Positions 34,798-42,489 of a stretch of 64,000 nt of DNA are shown here, piece by piece. Made by a program: the position numbers and the translations under genes. The stretch is from Paraclostridium ghonii (GTDB taxonomy: Bacteria > Bacillota > Clostridia > Peptostreptococcales > Peptostreptococcaceae). Each line of letters starts with the position of its first letter. The first letter of the stretch is position 1. The stretch lies in the NCBI RefSeq assembly GCF_030815085.1, contig NZ_JAUSWG010000009.1; one strand, written 5' to 3'. Below the pieces are notes generated by a model, which was not told the DNA's origin, did not search any database, and worked only from the letters and a program-made list of their open reading frames with translations.

Positions 34798-35514
34798 TTA
34801 AGCATTTTCTATTTCATTTATTATATTTATAGCAGCTTCTTTTGGATTTTCTGCCTTAGTTATAGGTCTTCCTACAACTAAATAGTGAGCTCCTTTGTTT
34901 ATTGCATCTTTTGGTGTAACTACTCTTTTTTGATCTCCTACATCAGCTGTTTTAGGTCTTATTCCTGGGCATACTGTTACAAAGTCCTTACCACAAGCTT
35001 CTACAACTCTATCAACCTCTTGTGCCGAACAAACTATTCCGTCTATTCCAGACTCCTTAGCTAACTTAGCTCTCTTTATTGCTAATTCTTGTGTAGTCAT
35101 GTTACATCCTATATCTTGTAAATCTTTATCACTTAAAGAAGTTAATACTGTAACCCCTACTATTATTGGCTTTTCTATTCCTAGCTTCTCAGCTTCTTCC
35201 TTTGCAGCTATAGCACATTGTCTCATACCTTCCATATCTGAAACATGAATTGTCATTAACCAAACATTATCTCTTACTGCTGCTCTTACTGCACTTTGCA
35301 TCGTATTTGGAATATCATGAAACTTTAAATCTAAGAATATTTTTTTACCTTTTTCTTTTAAGTAATCTACTGTTTTTCCTCTTGTTGTCACATATTGTTC
35401 TAATCCTACTTTAAATATATCAACACTTTCTTCTAATTTATCTATTAATTCCTTAGCTTTATCAAAGTCGTTAGTATCTATCGCTACAATTAGTTTGTCT
35501 TTACCTTTTATCAT
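34798..35514 (-). CDS. pyrF: Orotidine 5'-phosphate decarboxylase
   Basis: PyrF decarboxylates OMP to UMP, the last step of de novo UMP synthesis. The 238-residue TIM barrel has IVAIDTNDFDKAKELIDKL at the start, the catalytic DLKFHDIPNTMQSA (about 62-75), and the phosphate-binding VCPGIRPK and VVGRPITKAENP. It is the first gene after a 320-nt attenuation leader. Other pyr genes and pyrR are not in this window. Confidence 0.97.
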   Translation of the reverse strand: MIKGKDKLIVAIDTNDFDKAKELIDKLEESVDIFKVGLEQYVTTRGKTVDYLKEKGKKIFLDLKFHDIPNTMQSAVRAAVRDNVWLMTIHVSDMEGMRQCAIAAKEEAEKLGIEKPIIVGVTVLTSLSDKDLQDIGCNMTTQELAIKRAKLAKESGIDGIVCSAQEVDRVVEACGKDFVTVCPGIRPKTADVGDQKRVVTPKDAINKGAHYLVVGRPITKAENPKEAAINIINEIENA

Positions 35515-35551
35515 TTTACTCTCTCCTTTTTATATAAAGCCCTTAATATCA

Positions 35552-35585
35552 GAAAAATCCTTATACCTATAGAGGTATAAGGATT
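35552..35585 (-). terminator. Attenuator terminator 2, just before pyrF
   Basis: A perfect 13-bp stem (35556-35568 with 35573-35585), a 4-nt loop and a U-run on the minus strand, 38 bp before the pyrF start. It follows PyrR-like site 3, the layout of PyrR-controlled attenuation. Confidence 0.85.
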
Positions 35586-35614
35586 CAATATTTCATAACT
35601 TTGGCTATGACGAT

Positions 35615-35645
35615 ATCTTTCCCAGCCTCTCTGGACTAGTTTAAA
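35615..35645 (-). promoter_or_regulatory. PyrR-type RNA-binding loop, site 3
   Basis: The transcript has AGTCCAGAGAGGCT (35624-35637), a close match to the conserved PyrR binding-loop sequence. UMP-bound PyrR stabilises this stem and lets the downstream terminator form. Confidence 0.85.
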
Positions 35646-35667
35646 AGACTTTATTATTTTATTTTAT

Positions 35668-35700
35668 TAAAAAAACCTCTAACTAATCCAGTTAGAGGTT
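35668..35700 (-). terminator. Attenuator terminator 1 in the pyr leader
   Basis: AACCTCTAAC (35674-35683) pairs with GTTAGAGGTT (35691-35700) over a 7-nt loop and is followed by a seven-U run on the minus strand. It comes after PyrR-like site 2. Confidence 0.88.
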
Positions 35701-35734
35701 ATATGTACACAAATTAAATATATCTTTTATATAA

Positions 35735-35765
35735 CCTTACTAGCCTCTCTGGACTACTTTCAAGG
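35735..35765 (-). promoter_or_regulatory. PyrR-type RNA-binding loop, site 2
   Basis: The same AGTCCAGAGAGGCT sequence (35742-35755) as in site 3, upstream of attenuator terminator 1. Confidence 0.85.
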
Positions 35766-35786
35766 AAGTTTTATTTTATTAGAATA

Positions 35787-35821
35787 CTAGCTTAATATCC
35801 TCTCGGGATAATTTAAAGCTT
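35787..35821 (-). promoter_or_regulatory. PyrR-like RNA hairpin, site 1 (diverged)
   Basis: ATCCCGAGAGGAT (35797-35809) in a hairpin closed by AGCTT/AAGCT resembles the PyrR loop (TCC-GAGAGG) but differs from sites 2 and 3. No terminator with a U-run follows it directly, so its role is less certain. Confidence 0.6.
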
Positions 35822-35834
35822 TTTCTTTTTTATA

Positions 35835-35863
35835 ATTATTACACTTATTTACAACCATGTCAA
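35835..35863 (-). promoter_or_regulatory. Sigma-A promoter of the pyrF-carA-carB operon
   Basis: The minus strand has TTGACA (35858-35863), 17 bp, then AATAAT (35835-35840). The start site would be near 35828, just before the PyrR leader. Confidence 0.7.
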
Positions 35864-35894
35864 CTATTTTTATAAACGTATTGATTCTATAGTG

Positions 35895-36620
35895 TTATAA
35901 CAAAATGCTATCTATTGTTTTTTTCAATAATAATAATGATACGTAGCATTTATTGCCACCCTCCATTGTAATTATTCTCTGTTTTTTATCTATACTCTTA
36001 ACTTTTGATTTATTTATAATATAAGACTTATGACACCTAATAAATCGCTCATCTAATTGAGATTCTAGTTCTTTTAATGTACCACTAAATTCTATATAAC
36101 TATTTTTTGTTCTAACAGCTATAAATCTTTTTTTACATGTCTCAAAGCATAGTATATCATCGTACTTAATTTTTTCTATCCTATCTAATTTTTCAATAAA
36201 AAAATAATTCCGTTTTAATTCATTCTTTATTTTTTCATTTACAACTAATATGCATTCTCTAATCCTTTTGTTTACTTCTTCAAAATCGCCTTTAACTATA
36301 TAGTCTATAGCCCCTATATGATATCTAAAAGTAAGATGACTCATATCTTTATGTGATGTAATTATAACTATAATCGCTTTTGTATCTATTTTATTTATTT
36401 GTTTAGCTAGTTGAATTCCATTTATATCTCCACCTATATTAATATCCAAGAAATAAATTCCTCTACCTTTAAACTCCGATACATAGTTTATAATTTCTTT
36501 AGATGAATCAGTAGATAATACTATTTCTCCATCTATATTTTCAATTTGTAAATTAGATAATATAAATTCCTCAAGCTTACGCCTTTGGTCTTTATCGTCC
36601 TCACATATAAATATCCTCAT
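35895..36620 (-). CDS. LytTR-family response regulator (AgrA-like)
   Basis: The 241-residue protein has a receiver domain (about 1-125) with acidic CEDD at 6-9 and the phospho-acceptor Asp in YFLDINIGG (near 58). A C-terminal LytTR DNA-binding domain (about 140-240) has KKRFIAVRTKNSYIEFSGTL and FIRCHKSYIINKSKVKSI. It lies 12 bp after a matching AgrC-like kinase. No agrB (peptide processing) or agrD (peptide) gene is nearby, so it is an orphan Agr-type pair. It ends about 30 bp before the -35 box of the pyr promoter, with no clear terminator between them. Confidence 0.9.
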   Translation of the reverse strand: MRIFICEDDKDQRRKLEEFILSNLQIENIDGEIVLSTDSSKEIINYVSEFKGRGIYFLDINIGGDINGIQLAKQINKIDTKAIIVIITSHKDMSHLTFRYHIGAIDYIVKGDFEEVNKRIRECILVVNEKIKNELKRNYFFIEKLDRIEKIKYDDILCFETCKKRFIAVRTKNSYIEFSGTLKELESQLDERFIRCHKSYIINKSKVKSIDKKQRIITMEGGNKCYVSLLLLKKTIDSILL

Positions 36621-36632
36621 CCTAGCTCCTCC

Positions 36633-37910
36633 TTATTTAAATATATCCAGTTGTTGAATAAATTCATCTTCAACCTTTATATTAAAAGTTGTATTTTTAT
36701 AATTTTTTAATATCTCCCTTACATTGCTTAATCCCATTCCTCTTCCTTCTCCTTTTGAGGAGTATCCTTTCTCAAATAATAAATATACATCTTCAACTTT
36801 ATGCTTATATGTATTTGAAATTACTATAGAAACAGATTTTTCTTTTTCTAAAATTAAAATACTTAAAGAAGGATTATTAGATTCTAAGCAAGCCTCTATA
36901 CTATTATCTAAAATAATACCCAGTATTCTACACAAATCCAATTTATTAAAATTTAATTCAGTTATAAATTCTGGAATATACAAGTTAGTTTTTATTCCAT
37001 TTTTTTCAGCTTGTATTAACTTTGAGGCTATTATTCCTTTAACCTCTATACATTCTATATTTACGATTGATGCCCAAGTTAAGTTGAATAAATCTAAATC
37101 CTCACTTAAACATTCAATATGAGAATAAAAAAATTTTTTTAATCCATCTAAATCCTTAGACTCAATGTATCCACACATAGAAAGCATTATATTTTTATAA
37201 TCATGTCTAAACTTTTTCATTTCATTAGTTGCACATTCTAATTTTTGATTATATTCATTAATTTCTTTTAATCTTTTTTGATTATTTATTAACATAATAA
37301 GAAAGATAGCGCACAAAAATATTATAAAATATATAAACGGTAACTCTCTATTTCGATCCAGATTTATCCCAAATGTGGAAACTACGTTTGTTTGTATGTT
37401 TAATTCAAAATGTATGCACATAGATAAAACACTTGTTAATATAATTAATATGTATAGTTTAAATTTATATAATATATCAAACTCATCTATGTCTATATTA
37501 CTTATAACTACATTATTTAAAAATTTAGATACCATCACTATTATTGCGTATGTAATAAGATAGTAGCAAATTAAATATACTAAATTTCCTAATCTATATA
37601 TATTTATACCTGTTAAAAATATAACAATTTGGCCGCAAAAGAAATTTACAACTATATATAGAATTGTTGAAATGAGAGGTATGACTATCGTAAGTAATGT
37701 TTTTTTTGTAATATTATAAACAACAATAGCATTTATAATATTTAATCCGTATAATGGTGGAATTTTAAAATAGTTAGCTAATATAAATAACCCTATATAC
37801 AAAATAAAAAAATAAGCAATTAAGTTTAATTTACTTCTTTTAAAATCATAAATATTTATAAAACTTAAATAAACCCCAATACTTGTTAAAAGTATATAAA
37901 AATGAATCAT
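36633..37910 (-). CDS. AgrC-like sensor histidine kinase (GHKL family)
   Basis: The 425-residue protein has six or so N-terminal transmembrane segments (about 1-210). A short coiled linker leads to the phosphorylation site in MKKFRHDYKNIMLSMCGYIE (His near 239). A GHKL ATPase domain follows (about 325-425) with ILGIILDNSIEACLES and EGRGMGLSNVREIL. This is the architecture of peptide-sensing AgrC/quorum kinases. Partner regulator directly downstream. The signal is unknown because no agrBD lies in the window. Confidence 0.9.
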   Translation of the reverse strand: MIHFYILLTSIGVYLSFINIYDFKRSKLNLIAYFFILYIGLFILANYFKIPPLYGLNIINAIVVYNITKKTLLTIVIPLISTILYIVVNFFCGQIVIFLTGINIYRLGNLVYLICYYLITYAIIVMVSKFLNNVVISNIDIDEFDILYKFKLYILIILTSVLSMCIHFELNIQTNVVSTFGINLDRNRELPFIYFIIFLCAIFLIMLINNQKRLKEINEYNQKLECATNEMKKFRHDYKNIMLSMCGYIESKDLDGLKKFFYSHIECLSEDLDLFNLTWASIVNIECIEVKGIIASKLIQAEKNGIKTNLYIPEFITELNFNKLDLCRILGIILDNSIEACLESNNPSLSILILEKEKSVSIVISNTYKHKVEDVYLLFEKGYSSKGEGRGMGLSNVREILKNYKNTTFNIKVEDEFIQQLDIFK

Positions 37911-37947
37911 ATACCCCCTGTACCTTTCTACTAAATTGAAAAAATAA

Positions 37948-37982
37948 AGAGCAACCCTATATAAAAATAGAGTTACCCTTTA
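37948..37982 (-). terminator. Terminator after the nitroreductase gene
   Basis: An imperfect stem (AGAGCAACCCTAT against ATAGAGTTACCCTTT, with G-U pairs) with a short loop directly after the nitroreductase stop. It is weaker than the other terminators here. Confidence 0.5.
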
Positions 37983-37983
37983 A

Positions 37984-38760
37984 TTATACGACACTTATAT
38001 AATATTCTTTTCTTAATTTATCTTTAACCTCTAATTTTATATATTTAAAATCTATATTATGATATTTACATCCAATTTCAAAATGCTTTAAAGCTATTCC
38101 CATATTAAGTTGATTCATATTTTCATCTGAGTCTTTTTTCATATATATATCAAGAGATTTATTATTTTGATAAAATATCCATGGTTGTAAATTTTTATAT
38201 GATGGCGCTATTCTTACACATTCAATTATATTAGTCCACTTTTCATCTACATTTTTAGCAATTTTCTTCATTGGTTTTCTATCTATAATTTCATTTTCTT
38301 TTCTAAATAAATCTTTCCCCTCTGGGAATCCTAATGCTATTAGCATTACTGGTTTTTCATTTCCATCTAAATGCACAAAGTCTAGCACAGATTCTTTATT
38401 AAAATTTTCATCTACCCAACTTGTTGCCAATCCCATTCCTGTTAATTTTAAAATTAGCTCTTCTCCTACGAATCCTACACTATCAAAATATTTTATCGGA
38501 GTTTCTTTTTCTTCCTCTTCCTCAGGAAGTTGAACTGTTAAAACTATATAATGGGGAGCAACTAATCTATGTCTCTTTTTTATTATAAACTTCAAGCTAT
38601 CACCCTTTAAAATAGGATGTGCCTTAATCTTTATTTCTTTATTTAAACTATCCACGTCTTGACATAAATTTCTAACTTCTTCAAACATATTTATACTTAA
38701 TCTTTTTGTAGAGTATTTTTTTATAGATTTTCTATAAAAAATAGCATCGTATAACTGCAA
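37984..38760 (-). CDS. Nitroreductase-family flavoprotein
   Basis: The 258-residue protein resembles the two-lobed TM1586-type nitroreductases. It starts LYDAIFYRKSIKKYSTKRL (FMN-binding Arg/Ser) and has YFDSVGFVGEELILKLTGMGLATSWV, with a second lobe containing ECVRIAPSYKNLQPWIFYQN. It probably reduces a quinone-, nitro- or thiol-type substrate using FMN and NAD(P)H; the natural substrate is unknown. It stands alone upstream of the AgrC-like gene. Confidence 0.82.
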   Translation of the reverse strand: MQLYDAIFYRKSIKKYSTKRLSINMFEEVRNLCQDVDSLNKEIKIKAHPILKGDSLKFIIKKRHRLVAPHYIVLTVQLPEEEEEKETPIKYFDSVGFVGEELILKLTGMGLATSWVDENFNKESVLDFVHLDGNEKPVMLIALGFPEGKDLFRKENEIIDRKPMKKIAKNVDEKWTNIIECVRIAPSYKNLQPWIFYQNNKSLDIYMKKDSDENMNQLNMGIALKHFEIGCKYHNIDFKYIKLEVKDKLRKEYYISVV

Positions 38761-39080
38761 TCTAATTCCCCCTATCTACAAATATAATACATATTATTAT
38801 ATCAAAATATATAATTTTATACTATATTTCATTGTTCTCAAAATAGTTACATTATTTACTCTTTTTTTAAAAAGTCAATCTATTTTTTAAATTTAAATTT
38901 ATGGGTATTTTAAAATAATATTGGTTAAATAATGTTTTTGAATAGTCTTTCATTTTAGAATAGTACAATTTTTTCAAATTTAGAAAATACTATAATTGTA
39001 TTATTAAAATGATGCTATACTTAGACTAAGAAATCCTAATTCTTATTTTGGATATAATTATTTTGAAAGGATGTGTCTTT
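38761..39080. other. Intergenic region between divergent nitroreductase and aminopeptidase genes
   Basis: A very AT-rich divergent promoter region of 320 bp. I see no ORF with a ribosome binding site and no strong repeat. A TATACT hexamer near 39015 may be the -10 for the aminopeptidase. Confidence 0.5.
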
Positions 39081-40310
39081 ATGAGTTTAGAAAAAAATTT
39101 AGAAAAATATGCTGAGCTATCTGTCAAGATAGGAGTTAACATACAACCGGGACAAACTTTATTAGTTAGATCTCCTATTGAGTGTGCTCCATTTGTAAGA
39201 AAAGTTGTAAAAAAGGCTTATGACTCAGGAGCAAAAAATGTACATATCGAATGGTCAGATGAAGAATGTGCTCTTATAAAGTACTTAAATGCCCCAGATG
39301 AAGTTTTCAATGAATTCCCGACTTGGGTATCCGATCAATACGTTAAAATCGCTAAAGAGGGCGGAGCTTTCTTGTCTGTTTATGCTCAAGATCCTGATTT
39401 ATTAAAAGATGTAGATCCTCAAAAAGTTGCGAACTTCCAAAAATCATCTGCCGAGGCTCTTAAAGAGTGGAGATCTTATACTCTATCTGATAAATCAAAA
39501 TGGAGTATAGTTTCTGTTCCTACAGCAAGCTGGTCTAAAAAAGTATTCCCTGATGTTTCTGAAAAAGAAGCTATAGATAAAATGTGGGAAGCAATATTCC
39601 ATTGTACAAGAGTTGACCAAGAAGATCCTATAGAAGCTTGGAATCAACATAATAAAAACCTAAAAGTTAGAATGAACTTCTTAAATGATAGTAAATTCAA
39701 AACTTTATACTTTAAATCTGGAAAAACAGATATAACTATGAACTTACCAGAAGGTCATATATGGGCAAGTGGAGCTTCAAAAGATCCAAACGGAGTAAAC
39801 TTCAACCCAAATATACCAACAGAAGAGGTATTTACTTTGCCTCATAAATTTGGGGTTAATGGTATAGTTGCAAGTACTAAACCACTTGTTTACGGAGGAA
39901 ATGTTATAAATAACTTTACATTAACATTTAAAGATGGAAAAATAGTAGATTTTACTGCTGAAGAAGGATATGATACTTTAGCTAAATTAATAGATACTGA
40001 TGAAGGTTCTCACTACCTTGGAGAAGTTGCTTTAGTTCCATTTAAATCCCCTATATCAGATACAAATATAGTATTTTATAATACTTTATATGATGAAAAT
40101 GCGTCTTGTCACTTTGCTATAGGAACAGCTTATAAGAGTTGTGTCGAAAACGGTGTTGACATACCCGAAGAAGAGCTAGATAAACATGGTATAAACTTTA
40201 GTCTAACTCATGTTGACTTTATGATAGGTTCTTCTGATATGAATATAGTTGGTGAAAAAGCTAACGGCGAAAAAGTTCAAATATTTAAAGATGGAAACTG
40301 GGCGTTTTAA
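39081..40310 (+). CDS. M29-family aminopeptidase (AmpS/PepS type)
   Basis: The 409-residue protein is a two-domain M29 metallopeptidase: an N-terminal domain with NIQPGQTLLVRSPIECAPF and ending LKVRMNFLND (about 205), and a catalytic domain with NLPEGHIWASGASKDPNG, PTEEVFTLPHKFGVNG, GSHYLGEVALVPFKSPIS and THVDFMIGSSDMNIVG. The Glu/His metal ligands sit in these segments. It releases N-terminal amino acids from peptides in the cytosol. I chose the ATG at 39081 with AAAGGATG upstream; a start 33 nt earlier lacks a site. It is monocistronic with a strong terminator. Confidence 0.93.
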   Translation: MSLEKNLEKYAELSVKIGVNIQPGQTLLVRSPIECAPFVRKVVKKAYDSGAKNVHIEWSDEECALIKYLNAPDEVFNEFPTWVSDQYVKIAKEGGAFLSVYAQDPDLLKDVDPQKVANFQKSSAEALKEWRSYTLSDKSKWSIVSVPTASWSKKVFPDVSEKEAIDKMWEAIFHCTRVDQEDPIEAWNQHNKNLKVRMNFLNDSKFKTLYFKSGKTDITMNLPEGHIWASGASKDPNGVNFNPNIPTEEVFTLPHKFGVNGIVASTKPLVYGGNVINNFTLTFKDGKIVDFTAEEGYDTLAKLIDTDEGSHYLGEVALVPFKSPISDTNIVFYNTLYDENASCHFAIGTAYKSCVENGVDIPEEELDKHGINFSLTHVDFMIGSSDMNIVGEKANGEKVQIFKDGNWAF

Positions 40311-40327
40311 TAAAGCCTTTATAAAAG

Positions 40328-40359
40328 TAAGGACTATCTATTTTAGATAGTCCTTTTTG
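40328..40359 (+). terminator. Terminator of the M29 aminopeptidase gene
   Basis: A perfect 11-bp stem AGGACTATCTA/TAGATAGTCCT (40330-40354) with a 3-nt loop, then TTTTT. It may also serve the convergent kinase gene. Confidence 0.9.
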
Positions 40360-40377
40360 TTAATTTTTAAGTAAACT

Positions 40378-41331
40378 CTAGTATGTTTTTTCCGTCCAAT
40401 TAAGTTTTTCTATATGTTCTAAAACAATGTCATTGCTCATTTCTGGGTGTATAGTATCTTCATGAGCTATAGTTATAACAGACATAGCTACTGCATATTT
40501 AACAGTATCTTTTAACCTTGTATTTCTCATATATCCGTACCCTAATCCAGCTACAAAAGAATCTCCTGCTCCTGTAACATTTACAACTGGAACATTATTT
40601 GCTTTTATAGTTCCTTCTTCTACTCCATTATTGTAATATATTCCATCTTCATCTAAGCTTATAAATACATTTTCTATCCCTAAGTCTATAAAGTACTTTC
40701 CAGCTTTTCTTAAATCATCTTCTGATTTTATTTCAAATCCGCACATTATCTCCGCTTCATATCTATTAGGTTTTATCGTATGGAAATATTTTATTAAATG
40801 CTTTACGTTTTTAGCTTTACAAGCAGACACAGGATCTAAAATAAATTTAGTTTTTCCTTTAAAAGTATTTAGTATATATTCAACAATTTCTGGCTTATCT
40901 GAATCTAAAAACATATATTCAGCATTTTTTATTATATCTGCTTTTGAATCTATGAATTCTGTAGTAAACATATCCGTTACTTTCATATCTACTACTGCTG
41001 ATTCAAGCTCTCCTTCGTGATTTAAAACAGCCATATATGTAGGTGTGCTTCCACCTTTTATCACTAAAGAGTCCTCCATATCATAGTTCATAACTTTAGA
41101 ATGTTCCATCATTCTTCTTCCTGTTTCGTCATTGCCTAATATAGATATGAACTTTGTATTTATTCCTACTCTAGCCATATTTTCTGCTATATTTCTACAA
41201 ACTCCACCAAAAGAAGTTTTAACTTTCCCTGGATTTGAGTCGTTACATCTATAATTGTCATTTGTAAATCCGATTATATCAAATATTGATACTCCAAAAA
41301 CCAAAGCGTATGGTTGTGTATTATTTGCCAT
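40378..41331 (-). CDS. PfkB-family kinase, PsuK-like without the HTH domain
   Basis: The 317-residue sugar/nucleoside kinase has YALVFGVSIFDIIGFTND at its N-terminus, SNPGKVKTSFGGVCRNIAENMARVG (about 33-57), and the catalytic NVTGAGDSFVAGLGYGYM (about 255-272). It resembles the kinase half of PsuK at 20.5 kb, down to the NPGKV and GGVxRNI motifs, so pseudouridine or a related nucleoside is the best guess. The window's psuKG operon already holds a dedicated kinase, so this paralogue may have another substrate. I chose the ATG at 41331 with GGAGGG upstream; an ATG 78 nt earlier lacks support. Confidence 0.82.
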   Translation of the reverse strand: MANNTQPYALVFGVSIFDIIGFTNDNYRCNDSNPGKVKTSFGGVCRNIAENMARVGINTKFISILGNDETGRRMMEHSKVMNYDMEDSLVIKGGSTPTYMAVLNHEGELESAVVDMKVTDMFTTEFIDSKADIIKNAEYMFLDSDKPEIVEYILNTFKGKTKFILDPVSACKAKNVKHLIKYFHTIKPNRYEAEIMCGFEIKSEDDLRKAGKYFIDLGIENVFISLDEDGIYYNNGVEEGTIKANNVPVVNVTGAGDSFVAGLGYGYMRNTRLKDTVKYAVAMSVITIAHEDTIHPEMSNDIVLEHIEKLNWTEKTY

Positions 41332-41572
41332 TTTTATCTTCGCCCTCCCATAAGAATCACTTTCATATTTTAACATAAAAATATGTGCTTTTTCTAGACA
41401 AAAAAGCACATATTTTGACCTTTTGCAATATTTTCTAGAAATTTATATTATTTTAGTAAAATGATACCGTTTTTTTGGATTTATTTTGAACTTTAATTAA
41501 TAATTTCAAGCTTTTTTATTATCTAAGTTTTATCAATTAAATATATTTTAAACTTAATACAAATTATTGTAA

Positions 41573-41601
41573 TTGTTATAAAAATTTTAGTCTGATATAA
41601 T
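41573..41601 (+). promoter_or_regulatory. Promoter left upstream of the ttcA relic
   Basis: TTGTTA (41573-41578), 17 bp, then TATAAT (41596-41601) on the plus strand. It points into the truncated PP-loop fragment, so the original gene's promoter may have survived its loss. Confidence 0.5.
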
Positions 41602-41629
41602 AAATTTTTAAGTACGATTATGCCTCTAG

Positions 41630-41797
41630 CAGTACTCCTTTATCAAAAAGTTACTAAGCAAAGTAAGACAAGCTATAAATGATTTTGATATGATACAAGA
41701 TGGAGATAAAATTGAAGTTGGATTATCTGGAGGTAAAGATAGTTTAACTCTTTTTCATATTTTAAATAATTATAAAAAAGCTACTCATTACGAGTAG
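41630..41797 (+). pseudogene. Relic of a TtcA-like PP-loop ATPase gene
   Basis: An open stretch with no start codon encodes KLLSKVRQAINDFDMIQDGD followed by KIEVGLSGGKDSLTLFHIL. This is the N-terminal PP-loop region (SGGKDS) of the TtcA/tRNA 2-thiolation family. It ends after about 50 codons where it runs into a terminator hairpin; the rest of the roughly 250-300-residue enzyme is missing. There is no ribosome binding site or Met at the right place. I interpret it as a deletion remnant. The PP-loop motif is seen directly; the exact family is inferred. Confidence 0.75.
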
Positions 41798-41800
41798 CCT
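41773..41800 (-). terminator. Terminator of the ykn-like operon
   Basis: GCTACTC/GAGTAGC stem (41780-41786 with 41792-41798), loop ATTAC, followed on the minus strand by UUUUUU. It also overlaps the last codons of the ttcA relic. Confidence 0.8.
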
Positions 41801-41831
41801 TTTAATTCCTTATTAATATTTACATTATATC

Positions 41832-42470
41832 CTAAAGCATAGCTTCTACTATATCTTTTATAGCAAATATTAAAGTTATTATGTATAAAATTGTTGGAAG
41901 TATTTTATGCAATTTTTTTGTTTGTAAATAATATTTAAGAATTCCATATAAAAAGTAAGCAGCCCATAGCTTAATAAGTATACTATTTATAGAACTTGCT
42001 ATTTGTACTAAATTCATGTCTCTTAAAATTATTGTACTTATTATTGTTAAAGTACCACTAACTATATAAAATATTGTAAATCTAAAATATAAAAGACTTT
42101 TAAAATACTTTTTATCTTTTATTTCATCTTTTTCAACAAATCCCATAAAAATTTTAGTTACAAAGTATAATACATTAACACAGATCCAAGCCCATATTAA
42201 TATACCTACAGTGCCTCCTACCCACATAGATACCTTAGACACTGTCTTTACAAATTCTAACGTTTCTGCATCTACTGCGGCCCCGGCAGACCCTATTTTT
42301 TCTAAATAGTCTGGTATCATTAAATTCATAACTAATAAACTTAAAGCACTTATAGCTATAAGAGCTAAAAATAAGTATCTTAATTTTATTGGCTTTTTAT
42401 TTTCATATTCATCTGCTTTAAAATCTTTAAAATATTCCTTTGGCTGTATTATTAATGTTTTTAAATTCAT
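41832..42470 (-). CDS. Yip1-domain membrane protein (YknW-like)
   Basis: The 212-residue protein has about five transmembrane segments (near 30-48, 82-105, 126-147, 160-180, 190-207) and an N-terminal IIQPKEYFKDFKADEYENKK that resembles Yip1-family starts. It is last in an operon with a membrane fusion protein, an ABC ATPase and an FtsX-type permease. In B. subtilis the matching set yknWXYZ exports or protects against the SdpC toxin, with YknW a Yip1 protein needed to assemble the complex. The role here is inferred from that parallel. The gene order differs from B. subtilis, where yknW comes first. Confidence 0.75.
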   Translation of the reverse strand: MNLKTLIIQPKEYFKDFKADEYENKKPIKLRYLFLALIAISALSLLVMNLMIPDYLEKIGSAGAAVDAETLEFVKTVSKVSMWVGGTVGILIWAWICVNVLYFVTKIFMGFVEKDEIKDKKYFKSLLYFRFTIFYIVSGTLTIISTIILRDMNLVQIASSINSILIKLWAAYFLYGILKYYLQTKKLHKILPTILYIITLIFAIKDIVEAML

Positions 42471-42489
42471 ATAATATTCTCCTTCTTAT

